Positions 17,714 through 26,392 of a stretch of DNA of 64,000 nt are shown in pieces. Where the stretch lies: assembly GCF_964283195.1 (NCBI RefSeq), contig NZ_CAXYLH010000006.1; one strand, written 5' to 3'. The position numbers and the translations under genes are program-made. Numbering within the stretch: the first letter of the stretch is position 1; each line of letters starts with the position of its first letter. Source of the stretch: Paratractidigestivibacter sp003150175 (lineage in GTDB: Bacteria > Actinomycetota > Coriobacteriia > Coriobacteriales > Atopobiaceae). The notes under the pieces are model-generated. The model saw only the letters and a program-made list of their open reading frames with translations. It ran no database searches and was not told where the DNA came from.

Positions 17714-20276
17714 CTACTCACCGCCCAACAGCTTGCGCAGCTCAGCGATGCCCGCCATGTCGTACTCGTTGCCCGTGAGCTGTCCCAGCATGTCTGCCAA
17801 CTGGCTTTCTGCATCATCTATCTGGTTGCACACGTCCGAGTAGGTTGTCGCGTATTTGGTATTGAGCGCAGCTACATTCGCGATAAAGTCACTCACAACA
17901 GTTTCGGGAAGGGCCATAAGCTCGGCCTGAAGCGGCTCTATCCACTTGGCGGCCAGCAAATCGTCGCACTGGGCGTCGGTCAGGCCCTCGACGACCTCCT
18001 TGGTCGTCTCCTCAAGAGCCGCTCTTGCTTCCTTGTTCGCCTTCTTGAGGTTTTTCTCCTCATCGAGCAGCGCCTGCGCACGAACCAGACCTTGCTCGAA
18101 ATCGTTTTCAGGGTGCTTTCCGATAGTCTTCACAGCCTTCTTGAGCTCAGCCGCCACAAACGAACCCTCGTCGTTGACAGCAGCGGAAGACCCCTTATCC
18201 TCCTCGTCGAAGCTCTCGAGGATCTCGTCTATTTCCTGCGATATTTCTCCTAGGCGGGAATCACGGGAAGTGATCTCCTTGACGTCTTCGGCAAGCAGGC
18301 GCTCTTGCACAAGCGCAAACGGCAGGATGCGGCCAGCCCAGCCGTCCTGAACCTCGACGTCTTTGCCGTTCTTCTTCTTGACAACCATGTTCGGGTCCAC
18401 CTTGCGCACGGCAGTTTTCCCCTCGGTCTGGATAATCTCCAAATCGCCGGAGATTCCCGCCCAGGCGTCGTCGAGCGCTTGGTAGGCGTCGTAGCCGTCG
18501 ACCAGGGCTATGCCCGCCAGCGCGTCTTTCAAAAGCGCCGCAATGGCCTCTTCCTCTGCCACGGTGTCGACTTCATCGGCACCGTCTACCAAACGGCTTC
18601 GCAGCGCGGCCGGTAAATGGCTTATCGCATCACGATAGCCGCCCAGGAAGGCGCGGACTTCGGTGTTTTCCTTCGCCGTTTGCGCAACGTCATCGGTCGC
18701 GGGCGCAAGACACGACCCACCGGCGTCACGGTAGAGTTGCCCCTTGAGGCTCGGCCATACCTTCCAGTAGCGCTCGAGCGCGTCGACCTCAACCTTCGGC
18801 ACGCCGCCGAACATGGTGGCGTACACGTCCCAGCTCTCGGCAGCAGCGCTCGAGTCCACATAGCGCGGGATGTTGAGGTTATAGTCGTTGGCGCGGATCT
18901 CGTCGATGGGAACCAGGCGACTGAACTTGTCGACGGTCGCGCTCGTTGTCACGACGTCGACGATGCGCTTGATGTCGCTTGCTCGCAGCTTGTTGTTCTT
19001 GCCCTCTTTCACGAAGTGCTTGGAGGCGTCCACCACCAAAACGTCGCTCGTCTCGCGCTGCTTGCGCAGCACCATGACGATGGTGGGGATGCCGGTGCCG
19101 AAGAAGATGTTGGCAGGAAGCCCGATGATTGCTTGAATATGGCGGTTCTCCACCAGGTTCTTGCGAATGGCGCCTTCCTCGCCGCCGCGGAACAGCACGC
19201 CGTGGGGCAGAACGATGCACATGATGCCGTCGGGGCGCAAATGGTACAAATCATGCAAAAGGAAGGCGTAGTCGGCCTTGGACTTGGGCGCCACGCCGAA
19301 CTTGAAGCGAGGGTCGAGCTCCTTGTCCCCTGGGTCCCAGTTCTGAGAATATGGCGGGTTCGAAACCACGGCATCGACGAACAGCGGATCGTAGGTCTCG
19401 TCCTTGTTCTCCACGGTATCGAACCACGGCCAGTCGTCCTCGAGCGTGTCGCCGTTTCTAGGCCACGATGTTGTCGGGAAGGATGCCGCGCATCACCAGG
19501 TTCATGCGCGTGAGGTTGTAGGTGTTCTCCTTGAGCTCCTGAGCGTAGTACTTGATGGAGTCCGGGTCGCCGTTGCGGCGCGCCACGGCCTTGCCGATGT
19601 TGATGAGCAGCGACCCCGATCCGCTGGTGGGGTCGTAGATGGTGATGTTCTTGCGTCCGGCCAGGTGCCACGAGATTATCTCGCTCATGAGCATGGACAC
19701 CTCGTGCGGCGTGTAGAACTCGCCGGCTTTCTTGCCGGCGTTGGCGGCGAAGTTGCTGATGAGGTACTCGTAGATGAAGCCCAGCACGTCGTAGTCGGCT
19801 CGGCCGTCCATCGGGATGTCCTTGATGAGGTAGATGAGGTCGCGAGCGGCCTTGGACTGGCTGCGTGCATCGGTACCCAGCTTGGAGAGGCCAGTCTGCA
19901 GCGTGTCGAAAATGCCGTCGAAGACGCGCTTGCGTGCAGGATCGATATTGCGGCTGAAGGCGGAAAGCGCGTCGCGCACGTTCGATATCTCGAAGTCGCC
20001 GCCCTTGGCGACCCAGGTGGAGAAGAGGTTGTCGTAGGCGATGAAGTAGCCGCACTCGCCCTTGACGAACTCGACCGTCTCCTCGTCGTCTTCCACCAGG
20101 TTGGGCAGGTCCTCCTCGGCGAAGTCGCGCGCCTTCAGGCGGGCAACCTCGGTCTCGGACAGGAACTTGTAGAAGATGAATCCTAGAATGTAGTCCTTGT
20201 ACTCGTTGGCCTCGATCTTGGATCGCATCTTGTTGGCGGATTCCCAAATCTTGGAGGCCAGCTGCTGCTTGTTCAT
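17714..20276 (-). pseudogene. hsdM: Type I methylase subunit hsdM, split by a one-base frameshift
   Basis: The N-terminal part (ATG 20276 to TAG 19458, 272 residues) has the HsdM helical domain, EFYTPHEVSMLMSEII and the AdoMet motif DPTSGSGSLL. The remainder, in another frame, continues NGDTLEDDWPWFDTVE, the catalytic NPPY motif (VVSNPPYSQ) and the C-terminal region to 17714. The junction reads GTGGCCTAGAAACGG: dropping the T gives GCC AGA AAC GGC and a continuous protein of about 853 residues. Motif I and NPPY end up on separate polypeptides, so no active methylase is expected unless the lesion is a sequencing error or is bypassed. Confidence 0.88.
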
Positions 20277-21110
20277 CTAGTTTTCCTCACTTCTATAGAC
20301 TTGGTTGAGTGTTTCTCCGTCGTCGCTTACCCATTCGGTCCAGCCGTTCTGACTGCCGCCGAGCACGAACACCGCCGCGGCGCTGGGCGTCGGGAACTCG
20401 AGGTCCTCGGCGAGTTCTGCGATGCCGCCCGAATCGCCGAAGATTTCCCTGCGCACGGCCGCGACGCTCGCGTTTTTCAGCACGGGCCTCGAGAGGTTAA
20501 CTTTCGAGCCGGCGAGCACAGTGAAGTGCCCGGTGGCCTTGTCGTAGCGCCCAGCCCCGCGTATGCCGTTCTTCTTTGTGTGGAAGACCGCCGGCGCGCC
20601 CGCCGGACCTTGGTCGACTCTGTCGAGGTCGTACCCCAGAGCTGACATCCTGAAGAGGATCCTCTCGTGCAGGCGTTCGACGGCCTCTTTCTTGTACGGG
20701 TCGACGTAGGGCTTGGGTGTCGCCGAGTTGTCGGTCTCGTACGAGCCGTGGGTACGCACGTAGTCGATGGCCTTCGCCTCGAGAACGTCCAGTGCGTCCC
20801 TGCTGATGTTCTGGTCGTCGTCGAGGAACATAACGGCCTTGTTCCAGAACTCCTTCTTTGCCTTGTGCGCGTCGAGCCGGGCGATGCCCTGGGTCGTCTG
20901 CCCCGCGTAGACGCGGCTCACGTTGCCGTGGTCCTCATCGAGCAGGTAGTAGACGCCGCGCTGCGGGATGTTCGGCAGTGACTTCGCCTCGGCGAGGTCT
21001 TCCCTCGGAACGACGACGGTCACAAGCGACTCGCCGTCGATGCGGCAGATGCGGATGCGGTCCGGCTGCGCGTCTATGAGCTGGACGGTAAGAGTCTTGA
21101 CCCGGATCAT
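20277..21110 (-). CDS. GIY-YIG nuclease family protein with DUF4357
   Basis: 277 residues from ATG 21110. About residues 38-130 form a GIY-YIG domain (GVYYLLDEDHGNVSRVYAGQTTQGIARLDAHKAKKEFWNKAVMF), with the catalytic Arg in GIARL. The C-terminal part (AVFHTKKNGIRGAGRYDKATGHFTVLAGSKV) matches DUF4357. It is cotranscribed with hsdM: its stop codon touches the hsdM ATG. Such proteins frequently ride with type I restriction genes; whether it restricts DNA or assists is unknown. Confidence 0.85.
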   Translation of the reverse strand: MIRVKTLTVQLIDAQPDRIRICRIDGESLVTVVVPREDLAEAKSLPNIPQRGVYYLLDEDHGNVSRVYAGQTTQGIARLDAHKAKKEFWNKAVMFLDDDQNISRDALDVLEAKAIDYVRTHGSYETDNSATPKPYVDPYKKEAVERLHERILFRMSALGYDLDRVDQGPAGAPAVFHTKKNGIRGAGRYDKATGHFTVLAGSKVNLSRPVLKNASVAAVRREIFGDSGGIAELAEDLEFPTPSAAAVFVLGGSQNGWTEWVSDDGETLNQVYRSEEN

Positions 21111-21112
21111 GC

Positions 21113-21325
21113 TCACGCCCCCTTCTTCGCAAGCTCTTCGATCATGCAGGTGCGCACGAAGGCGGAGAAGCTCATGCCGCGAAGGTTGGCTTCTTCTTTG
21201 GCGGCGTCGCGAAGCGTATCGGGGATACGCAGCGTAACGGAGACTTGATCGCCTTCCACCAGATAGCTGCGGATCTCGGTCTCGTCCGGGTTGCTCTGGA
21301 TGAGCTCTTTGTAGGTCTTGGGCAT
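21113..21325 (-). CDS. Small ribbon-helix-helix/antitoxin-like protein
   Basis: 70 residues from ATG 21325. The segment GDQVSVTLRIPDTLRDAAKEEANLRGMSFSAFVRTCMIEELAKKGA shows one strand followed by two helices, as in ribbon-helix-helix DNA-binding proteins. It ends two bases before the GIY-YIG gene, giving an antitoxin-then-nuclease order typical of toxin-antitoxin pairs or autoregulated operons. It heads the hsdM/hsdS operon and is a candidate regulator of it. Confidence 0.7.
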   Translation of the reverse strand: MPKTYKELIQSNPDETEIRSYLVEGDQVSVTLRIPDTLRDAAKEEANLRGMSFSAFVRTCMIEELAKKGA

Positions 21326-21483
21326 TATTGGCTTCCATCGCTCGAAATGCAATACAAATGCGTCCAGATGGATTATAGCGTAGGGCCTCGACCCCAATAC
21401 GGGGAGTACGCCACCGAGGCCCACCGGCACGCTTTAGGGGACAGGCAGCGAAGCGCTCCCTCCCCGCTACGCGGCATCAAAAT

Positions 21484-21509
21484 AGCAGCCGCCAAACCCG
21501 ACGGCTGCT
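21484..21509 (-). terminator. Hairpin upstream of the RHH-hsdM operon
   Basis: Stem AGCAGCCG / CGGCTGCT with a short loop, followed on the minus strand by TATTTTG. It probably ends transcription coming from the hydrolase fragment at 21600. Confidence 0.5.
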
Positions 21510-21599
21510 TCGCAGGCTCACCGCCCGCCGTGATTCGGTTCAGCGCGGCTCGCACGCCGCCAGCGGCGGAAAAGCGTGCCTCTCCCCCGCCCTTCTTGC

Positions 21600-22055
21600 C
21601 TACTTGCCCTCGCTCGCGAGGAACTCCTCGAGGCGGGCGTTGAACTTCTCGGGATACTCGTAGGCCGTGAGGTGGCCGCCCATCACGTAGGTCGGGGTCT
21701 CCGGGAACTGCTCGTGGCAGAACGGCTCGGCCACGTCGGCCCAGTGCTCGGCGATGTACATGAGGGTGGGCACGGTCTTCGCGGCGGTCTTAGCCACGTC
21801 CAGGTAGTTGCTAAAGATCGCGTCGCAGAACAGCTGGCGCGCGATCCAGTACGGCGTGCGGCGACTCATGTCCATGAGGTACTCGTACTCGTCGGCGGAA
21901 AGCTCGCGCTGCATCATCACCTGCGTGAGGTACTCGTCCCAGAACGCCTCGGCGCTCTGCGGGTGCGTGAGCACGCGCGTGGCCACCTCCGAAAGCTCGG
22001 TCGGCGTGCCCTCGGTCCACCACGCCGGGTCCTCCGAGAGCGGCAGCGGGCGGAT
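21600..22055 (-). pseudogene. C-terminal remnant of an alpha/beta hydrolase
   Basis: The frame reads IRPLPLSEDPAWWTEGTPTELSEVATRVL, then AEAFWDEYL and PTYVMGGHLTAYEYPEKFNARLEEFLASEG, which resembles the cap and last third of alpha/beta hydrolases including the C-terminal His (GGHL). The nucleophile region and start are absent; upstream the frame is Arg/Ala-rich noise up to a TAG. A GTG at 21986 could start a 128-residue peptide. It is best read as a decayed gene at the edge of the accessory region. Confidence 0.55.
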
Positions 22056-22112
22056 GGCGGGCGCCCTTCTTGCCCGTGCCCTTCTTTCCGCGCGCGCACG
22101 CGTCCGCGCCGG

Positions 22113-22463
22113 CTAGGCCTCCTGGCAGTTGCCGATGGCCGCCAGCGTGCTCTCCGCGTACCTGCGGTACATTCCCGCGCGCTCGTTCGAGAAGTCGCGC
22201 TCCGCGATGGCGCTGTCTCGCCAGGCGCAAAGGTCGCTGATCTCGTCCTGCAGGCGATCGATGAGCGTCTGCACGGCGGGCACGGCATCGGCGACCGCCG
22301 GCGCACCCTGCCCGCAGCGGACCTTGCGCAGCTGGTCGTTGCGGTCGGCGATGTCGGCGTCGTAGCCGCAGATCTGCTCGCTGTGCAGGCTCGCGTTGTT
22401 CTGCCAGAACGCGACCTGGTTGTTGTAGTAGCTGAGATTGCTCTTCAGTGAGCTCAAGCCCAT
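22113..22463 (-). CDS. Hypothetical helical protein
   Basis: 116 residues from ATG 22463, which follows AAGAGGA. The protein is almost all polar helix (SSLKSNLSYYNNQVAFWQNNASLHSEQICGYDADIADRNDQLRKV; LQDEISDLCAWRDSAIAERDFSNERAGMYRRYAESTLAAIG), suggesting a coiled coil or a small secreted helical-hairpin type protein. The size and opening resemble the WXG/LXG-associated small helical proteins, but I do not recognise the family. No operon partner is evident. Confidence 0.55.
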   Translation of the reverse strand: MGLSSLKSNLSYYNNQVAFWQNNASLHSEQICGYDADIADRNDQLRKVRCGQGAPAVADAVPAVQTLIDRLQDEISDLCAWRDSAIAERDFSNERAGMYRRYAESTLAAIGNCQEA

Positions 22464-22696
22464 GGTGATCCTCTTTTCTGCGCGGCACCGCATGCGCGCG
22501 CCTCGATTGCACCTACAATACGGGCCGCGCGTACGCGCGCTGTTAGCCGCGTGGCATGGGCATGAAATGGCAGGTCACGGCTTTGTGCGGGCAGGCCCTT
22601 CTTGCCGCTTGGCGCCCCCGCTCCCCCGCATGGCGCACCTTTTATGAAATATATTGTTTTCTCGGCTCATTTGATGCGATACTTTGACTGCCGAAA

Positions 22697-22749
22697 AGGC
22701 GAGATGCCTTGTAGGTGTCAGATTGGCGAGGTTCGTACCTCGCCTTTTT
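22697..22749 (+). promoter_or_regulatory. Attenuator-like terminator before the DUF3800 gene
   Basis: A classical terminator GGCGAGGT-TCGT-ACCTCGCC followed by TTTTT ends at 22749, only 24 bases before the GTG of the DUF3800 gene. Just upstream, AAGGC-GAGAT-GCCTT (22696-22710) forms another hairpin, and its GGCGAG (22698-22703) could instead pair with the terminator's CTCGCC. Mutually exclusive pairings of this kind suggest transcription attenuation. Confidence 0.5.
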
Positions 22750-22773
22750 CATATCGACTCTTCGGGGGATGGT

Positions 22774-23457
22774 GTGGCAAACCGCTTGAACCTGCATATC
22801 GATGAATCGGGCAACCAGGACCTCTCGGAAGGTCGCTACATCGTCGCGGTTGTTCTTCATGACCACTCTGAAGATATATCGACGCCCCTAGGGCGCTACG
22901 AAGGCCGTCTGGCTGCCGCCGGCCTTCCCGACGTGCCATTTCATGGGAAAGACCTATTGCACGGAAACGAAGACTACCGCGCCGTGTCCCCCGGTGATAG
23001 GAAGCGGCTGCTCACCCAGTTCGCGCGGTTGGTCCGCGAGCTGCCCATCTCCTTCTTCGTTTTGCGATATGACTCCACCAGTGTCCATAATAGGGACGAG
23101 CTCGAGGCCAGGATCAGACGCGACCTCGCGTCACTCATCTATGAACACCTTGACTTCTTTCAGGAGTTCGCCGCCGTTGCCGTCTACTACGACAACGGTC
23201 AGGGCGCGGTGAGCGTAGCCCTCCACGACGCTCTCGACTTTGTCTTGGCCAAAAACGTCGCAGATTACCGCAATGCCGACCCAGGGGCTCGACGTCTACT
23301 CCAAGTAGCGGATTACATCTGCACGATCGCTCGAGTCTCCGATGACTATGACGCAGGCAAGCCATCAAAGACGCATGAGCGATTCTTTGGCAACAGGCGT
23401 AGTTTCATGCAATCGTTCAAGAAACAGCTCGATCGCAAGATATTTTGCAAACAATGA
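22774..23457 (+). CDS. DUF3800 domain protein
   Basis: 227 residues from GTG 22774, seven bases after GGGGGA. The N-terminal LNLHIDESGNQDLSEGRYIVAVVL is the DUF3800 signature (acidic D-E-S motif in an RNase H-like fold), with VAVYYDNGQG and RRLLQVADYICTIAR further on; the paired acidic residues could form a metal site. DUF3800 proteins are common in phage and mobile DNA, function unknown. Longer upstream frames would read through the terminator, so the GTG start is preferred. Confidence 0.8.
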   Translation: MANRLNLHIDESGNQDLSEGRYIVAVVLHDHSEDISTPLGRYEGRLAAAGLPDVPFHGKDLLHGNEDYRAVSPGDRKRLLTQFARLVRELPISFFVLRYDSTSVHNRDELEARIRRDLASLIYEHLDFFQEFAAVAVYYDNGQGAVSVALHDALDFVLAKNVADYRNADPGARRLLQVADYICTIARVSDDYDAGKPSKTHERFFGNRRSFMQSFKKQLDRKIFCKQ

Positions 23458-23620
23458 GAGCGCATAGACAGACTGTCTATGCCACTTTCCCGCCTTCCGA
23501 ATAACCGCCCCCGGCCGCGCGTTGACGCCCTGTCACGCATCGGTCGCGCCCGAACGCCAAACGCCACAAGATGTGCGCTAATCTAAGTCGTTCTTGCAGC
23601 ACCGGATAGAGGGGGTCCCA

Positions 23621-24052
23621 ATGAAGAAGCTGCTCAGGGAGTTCCAGGAGTTCATCAACCGCGGCAACGTCATGGACATGGCCATCGGCGTCATCATCGG
23701 CGGCGCGTTCACCGCGATCGTCACGTCCCTCACGGATAACATCATCAACCCGCTGATCAAGGCCATCTGCGGCGGCAACGTGGGCGAGGTCTCCGGCCTC
23801 GTCGTCCCCGGCACCGAGATCGACTTCGGCGCGTTCATCAGCGCCGTCATCAACTTCCTCATCGTGGCCGCCATCGTGTTCGCCATGGTCAAGGCACTGA
23901 ACAAGGCCCAGGACCTCGGCAACAAGCTCACCCACAAGCAGCCCGAGGAGGAGCCGGCGCCCGCGCCCGTCTGCCCGTTCTGCCTCGAGGAGGTCAACCC
24001 CGGCGCGACCAAGTGCTGCCACTGCGGCAGCGAGCTGCCCAAGTCCGAGTAG
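23621..24052 (+). CDS. mscL: Large-conductance mechanosensitive channel MscL with zinc-ribbon tail
   Basis: 143 residues from ATG 23621 after GGGGG. It has the MscL N-terminus (LLREFQEFINRGNVMDMAIGVIIGGAFTAIVTSLTDNIINPLI), a periplasmic loop and a second membrane segment (FISAVINFLIVAAIVFAMVKALN). The tail CPFCLEEVNPGATKCCHCGSEL is a zinc-ribbon with two CxxC-like pairs, not found in E. coli MscL but seen in some Gram-positive versions. It releases solutes upon osmotic downshock. Confidence 0.93.
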   Translation: MKKLLREFQEFINRGNVMDMAIGVIIGGAFTAIVTSLTDNIINPLIKAICGGNVGEVSGLVVPGTEIDFGAFISAVINFLIVAAIVFAMVKALNKAQDLGNKLTHKQPEEEPAPAPVCPFCLEEVNPGATKCCHCGSELPKSE

Positions 24053-24090
24053 CTCCGCGAGCTGCGAGCTCGCGATCGCCCGAGCATGCG

Positions 24091-24129
24091 CGGCGTCCCG
24101 TCCTTACGCGAGGCGGGGCGCCGTTTTTT
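24091..24129 (+). terminator. mscL terminator
   Basis: GC-rich stem (CGGCGTCCCGTCCTT pairing with GAGGCGGGGCGCCG) followed by TTTTTT, 39 bases after the mscL stop. Confidence 0.85.
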
Positions 24130-24203
24130 GTGGCGGCGACGGGCGTGGGCGTGGCGGTGCGCCCGTGGGCGACGACGCACGCGGCGCACTTCTTTCCACG
24201 CGA

Positions 24204-24271
24204 CAAAGCGTGCAGCCAGCGACACAACCGCGCCTTCCGGCGGGCAGATCCATCGCTCGATGCACGCTTTG
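24204..24271. repeat. 68-bp palindromic repeat, copy 1
   Basis: Begins CAAAGCGTGCA and ends with the complement TGCACGCTTTG; the interior contains GACACAA and a GGCGGGCAGATC block shared with the other two copies. Flanked by CTTCTTTCCACG on the left and CTGGCAAGAAG on the right, which also recur. Confidence 0.8.
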
Positions 24272-24385
24272 CTGGCAAGAAGCGCCCCCACCAGTCGGCG
24301 CTACCGCCGCAAGCGACGCCGTTCGCCGAACTTCTTGCCAGTCGCACTTCTTTGCGGATCCGCGCGAAGCAGCGCGTCGACGCGA

Positions 24386-24453
24386 CAAAGCGTGCATCCT
24401 GCGACACAATCGCGCCCTCAGGCGCCGAAAACCGTCGCTCGATGCACGCCTTG
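24386..24453. repeat. 68-bp palindromic repeat, copy 2
   Basis: Same length and ends as copy 1 with one change in the right arm (TGCACGCCTTG); interior more diverged (CTCAGGCGCCGAAAACC). Confidence 0.75.
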
Positions 24454-24588
24454 CCGAAAAGAAGCACCCGCCGCCCGAGCTTCCCCGCCCGCGCCGCCCG
24501 CCGAATCTCGCAAAAAGCGCACCACCGGCGCCGCCGCATGCGTCACAATACGGCAACTCCACCGACGACCCGGCAGCGAGGTGATGCC

Positions 24589-25683
24589 ATGAGCACCGCG
24601 AACGACCAGATGATCGACGCCCTCCTGCGCGACGCCGAGGCTGCCGGCTCGCTGCTTTACACGCCCGACCGGACGATCTACCGCGCGCTCAGGCGCCGCG
24701 CCGCAAAGAAGAGCCCAGAAATCGTCGAGCCCGCTCCCAGCGTCTTTGCGCGGGCGTCGCTGTGGCAGGCGCTCGACCCGTGCGAGCGCAGCCGTCACCT
24801 GATCCGCGCGCTCGCGGCGCAGCACGAAGGCTGGGTCTTCTGCGCGCAGTCGGCCGCGCTCATGCTCGGCTTCCCGGTCTCGTACCACACGGTGGCGCAG
24901 GTCCACGTGGCGCGCCCGAGGGGCGGCCGCACGCGCAGCTCCGGCATCGTCGTGCGCCACGAGGTCGGCGACGACGAGCCCGTGGTCGCAGGCGGCGTCA
25001 AGGTCACGTCGTTTTACCGCACGGTGTTCGACTGCCTGGCCACCCTCGAGTTCAGCGAGGCGCTCCAGGTGGCCGACCACGCGCTGCGCGTCAAGGGAAT
25101 CTCGCGCAGGAGGCTTGTCGACGAGCTGCGCCGGCGTTTCAAGGGGCACCGCGGCATCGGGCGCGCCATCGACGTGTGCGCCTGGGCGGAGCCCGGGGCC
25201 GAGAGCGGCGGCGAGTCGATCCTGCGCGCGGCCATCATCGAGCAGGGCTTCGCGCTGCCGCGCCTGCAGGTCACGCTGCCCGACCCGATCGAGCCAGGCC
25301 GCCGTTTCCGCGTCGACCTCGTGTGGCGCGACGCGGAGGGCCGGCCGATCTTCGGCGAGCTCGACGGCAAGCGCAAATACACCGACCCGCAGATGACGCG
25401 CGGACGCTCACTCGACGAGATCCTCGACGAAGAGCACCGCCGCCAAGCGCGGCTGACCATGTACCGCGCGAGTTTCGTGCGCCTGAGCTTCTGGATGGCC
25501 AAGCGCCCGCAGGAGCTCGCGCGGACGCTCGCCGCGTACGGGGTGCCCTTCGTGGGCGCACCGGAGGTCCGCGACGGCGTCCCCGTGCCGTCGAAGGAGA
25601 TCCGCGAGCGGCCGACGTACGTCAGATGTGGCACGCTCATCATCAACAACCTGCGCGTCCGCTACACGCAGATCGCGGCGTAG
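24589..25683 (+). CDS. AbiEi-like / endonuclease-fold protein
   Basis: 364 residues from ATG 24589 (after GAGGTG). The middle (WVFCAQSAALMLGFPVSYHTVAQVHVARPRGGRTRSSGIVVRHEV, then FYRTVFDCLATLEFSEALQVADHALR) resembles the AbiEi-type antitoxin core found in many actinobacterial proteins. The C-terminal RFRVDLVWRDAEGRPIFGELDGKRKY resembles the D...ExD/K core of Vsr/DUF559 nucleases. No toxin partner is adjacent, and 68-bp repeats flank the gene on both sides. Function is unknown; defence or regulation are possible. Confidence 0.6.
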   Translation: MSTANDQMIDALLRDAEAAGSLLYTPDRTIYRALRRRAAKKSPEIVEPAPSVFARASLWQALDPCERSRHLIRALAAQHEGWVFCAQSAALMLGFPVSYHTVAQVHVARPRGGRTRSSGIVVRHEVGDDEPVVAGGVKVTSFYRTVFDCLATLEFSEALQVADHALRVKGISRRRLVDELRRRFKGHRGIGRAIDVCAWAEPGAESGGESILRAAIIEQGFALPRLQVTLPDPIEPGRRFRVDLVWRDAEGRPIFGELDGKRKYTDPQMTRGRSLDEILDEEHRRQARLTMYRASFVRLSFWMAKRPQELARTLAAYGVPFVGAPEVRDGVPVPSKEIRERPTYVRCGTLIINNLRVRYTQIAA

Positions 25684-25743
25684 CTCGCGGCAGCCGTGCG
25701 GGGACGCACTTCTTTCCACGTGATCGCGCGACGCCGCCCGTAA

Positions 25744-25811
25744 CAAAGCGTGCAGATAAAGACACAATCATGCCCTCCGGCGGGCAAATCCGTCGCTCGA
25801 TGCACGCTTTG
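25744..25811. repeat. 68-bp palindromic repeat, copy 3
   Basis: Same 68-bp length with perfect CAAAGCGTGCA / TGCACGCTTTG ends and the CTGGCAAGAAG right flank. With copy 2 it brackets the AbiEi-like gene. Confidence 0.8.
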
Positions 25812-25877
25812 CTGGCAAGAAGCCCGCGCCGCCGCAAAGAAGCGCCCTCGCCGCCGGCCACCGCCCCTCGCCGCACG

Positions 25878-25914
25878 AAAAAAGCGCCGCCGCGGCACGT
25901 GACCGCGACGGCGC
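25878..25914 (-). terminator. ridA terminator
   Basis: On the minus strand GGCGCCGTCGCGG pairs with CCGCGGCGGCGC, followed by TTTTTT, 30 bases after the ridA stop. It marks the 3' end of the purine cluster. Confidence 0.85.
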
Positions 25915-25944
25915 CAGGCGCTCGCTTATGCAGCGGCTCGCCCC

Positions 25945-26325
25945 TTACAGGTAGGCGACGGCCTTGATCTCGACCTTGGCGGCCTTGGGCAGCGCGGCGA
26001 CCTCGAAGGCGGCGCGGGCCGGGTACGGCTCGGAGAAGAACTCGCCGTAGACCTCGTTCATCGGGCCGAAGTCGGCGATGGAGTCGAGGAGCACGGTGAC
26101 CTCGGCGACGTTGGCCATGGAGGCGCCGGCGGCCTCGAGGATGTTCTTGATGTTGGTCAGGCTCTGACGGGTCTGGGCCTTGATGTCGTCGCCCGCGAAC
26201 TCACCGGTAGCGGGGTCGATGGGGAGCTGGCCGGAGACGTGGATGCAGCTGCCGGCCTGGGTGGCGGCGGAGTAGGGGCCCACGGCAGCGGGGGCCTTGT
26301 CGGTGACGATGGCCTTGATGGACAT
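25945..26325 (-). CDS. ridA: RidA family enamine/imine deaminase
   Basis: 126 residues from ATG 26325 behind AAAGGAGAAA. The YjgF/YER057c/UK114 fold is shown by AAVGPYSAATQAGSCIHVSGQLPID, TRQSLTNIKNILEAAG and PYPARAAFEVAALPKAAKVEIKAVA, with the catalytic Arg in PARAAFE. RidA hydrolyses reactive 2-aminoacrylate and related imines. YgeX, six genes upstream in the same series, releases exactly this kind of intermediate, so a detoxifying role in the pathway is likely (inference). Confidence 0.95.
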   Translation of the reverse strand: MSIKAIVTDKAPAAVGPYSAATQAGSCIHVSGQLPIDPATGEFAGDDIKAQTRQSLTNIKNILEAAGASMANVAEVTVLLDSIADFGPMNEVYGEFFSEPYPARAAFEVAALPKAAKVEIKAVAYL

Positions 26326-26392
26326 GTTGGTTTCTCCTTTACGTTTGAAGGAACAACTTATCGTAAAAGACGGGGGGTATCCCACCGCCTAA

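Noticed and set aside
24589..24600. Long upstream extension (from 24013) of the AbiEi-like frame
   Set aside because: It would run through the mscL end, its terminator and two repeats; ATG 24589 has the ribosome-binding site.
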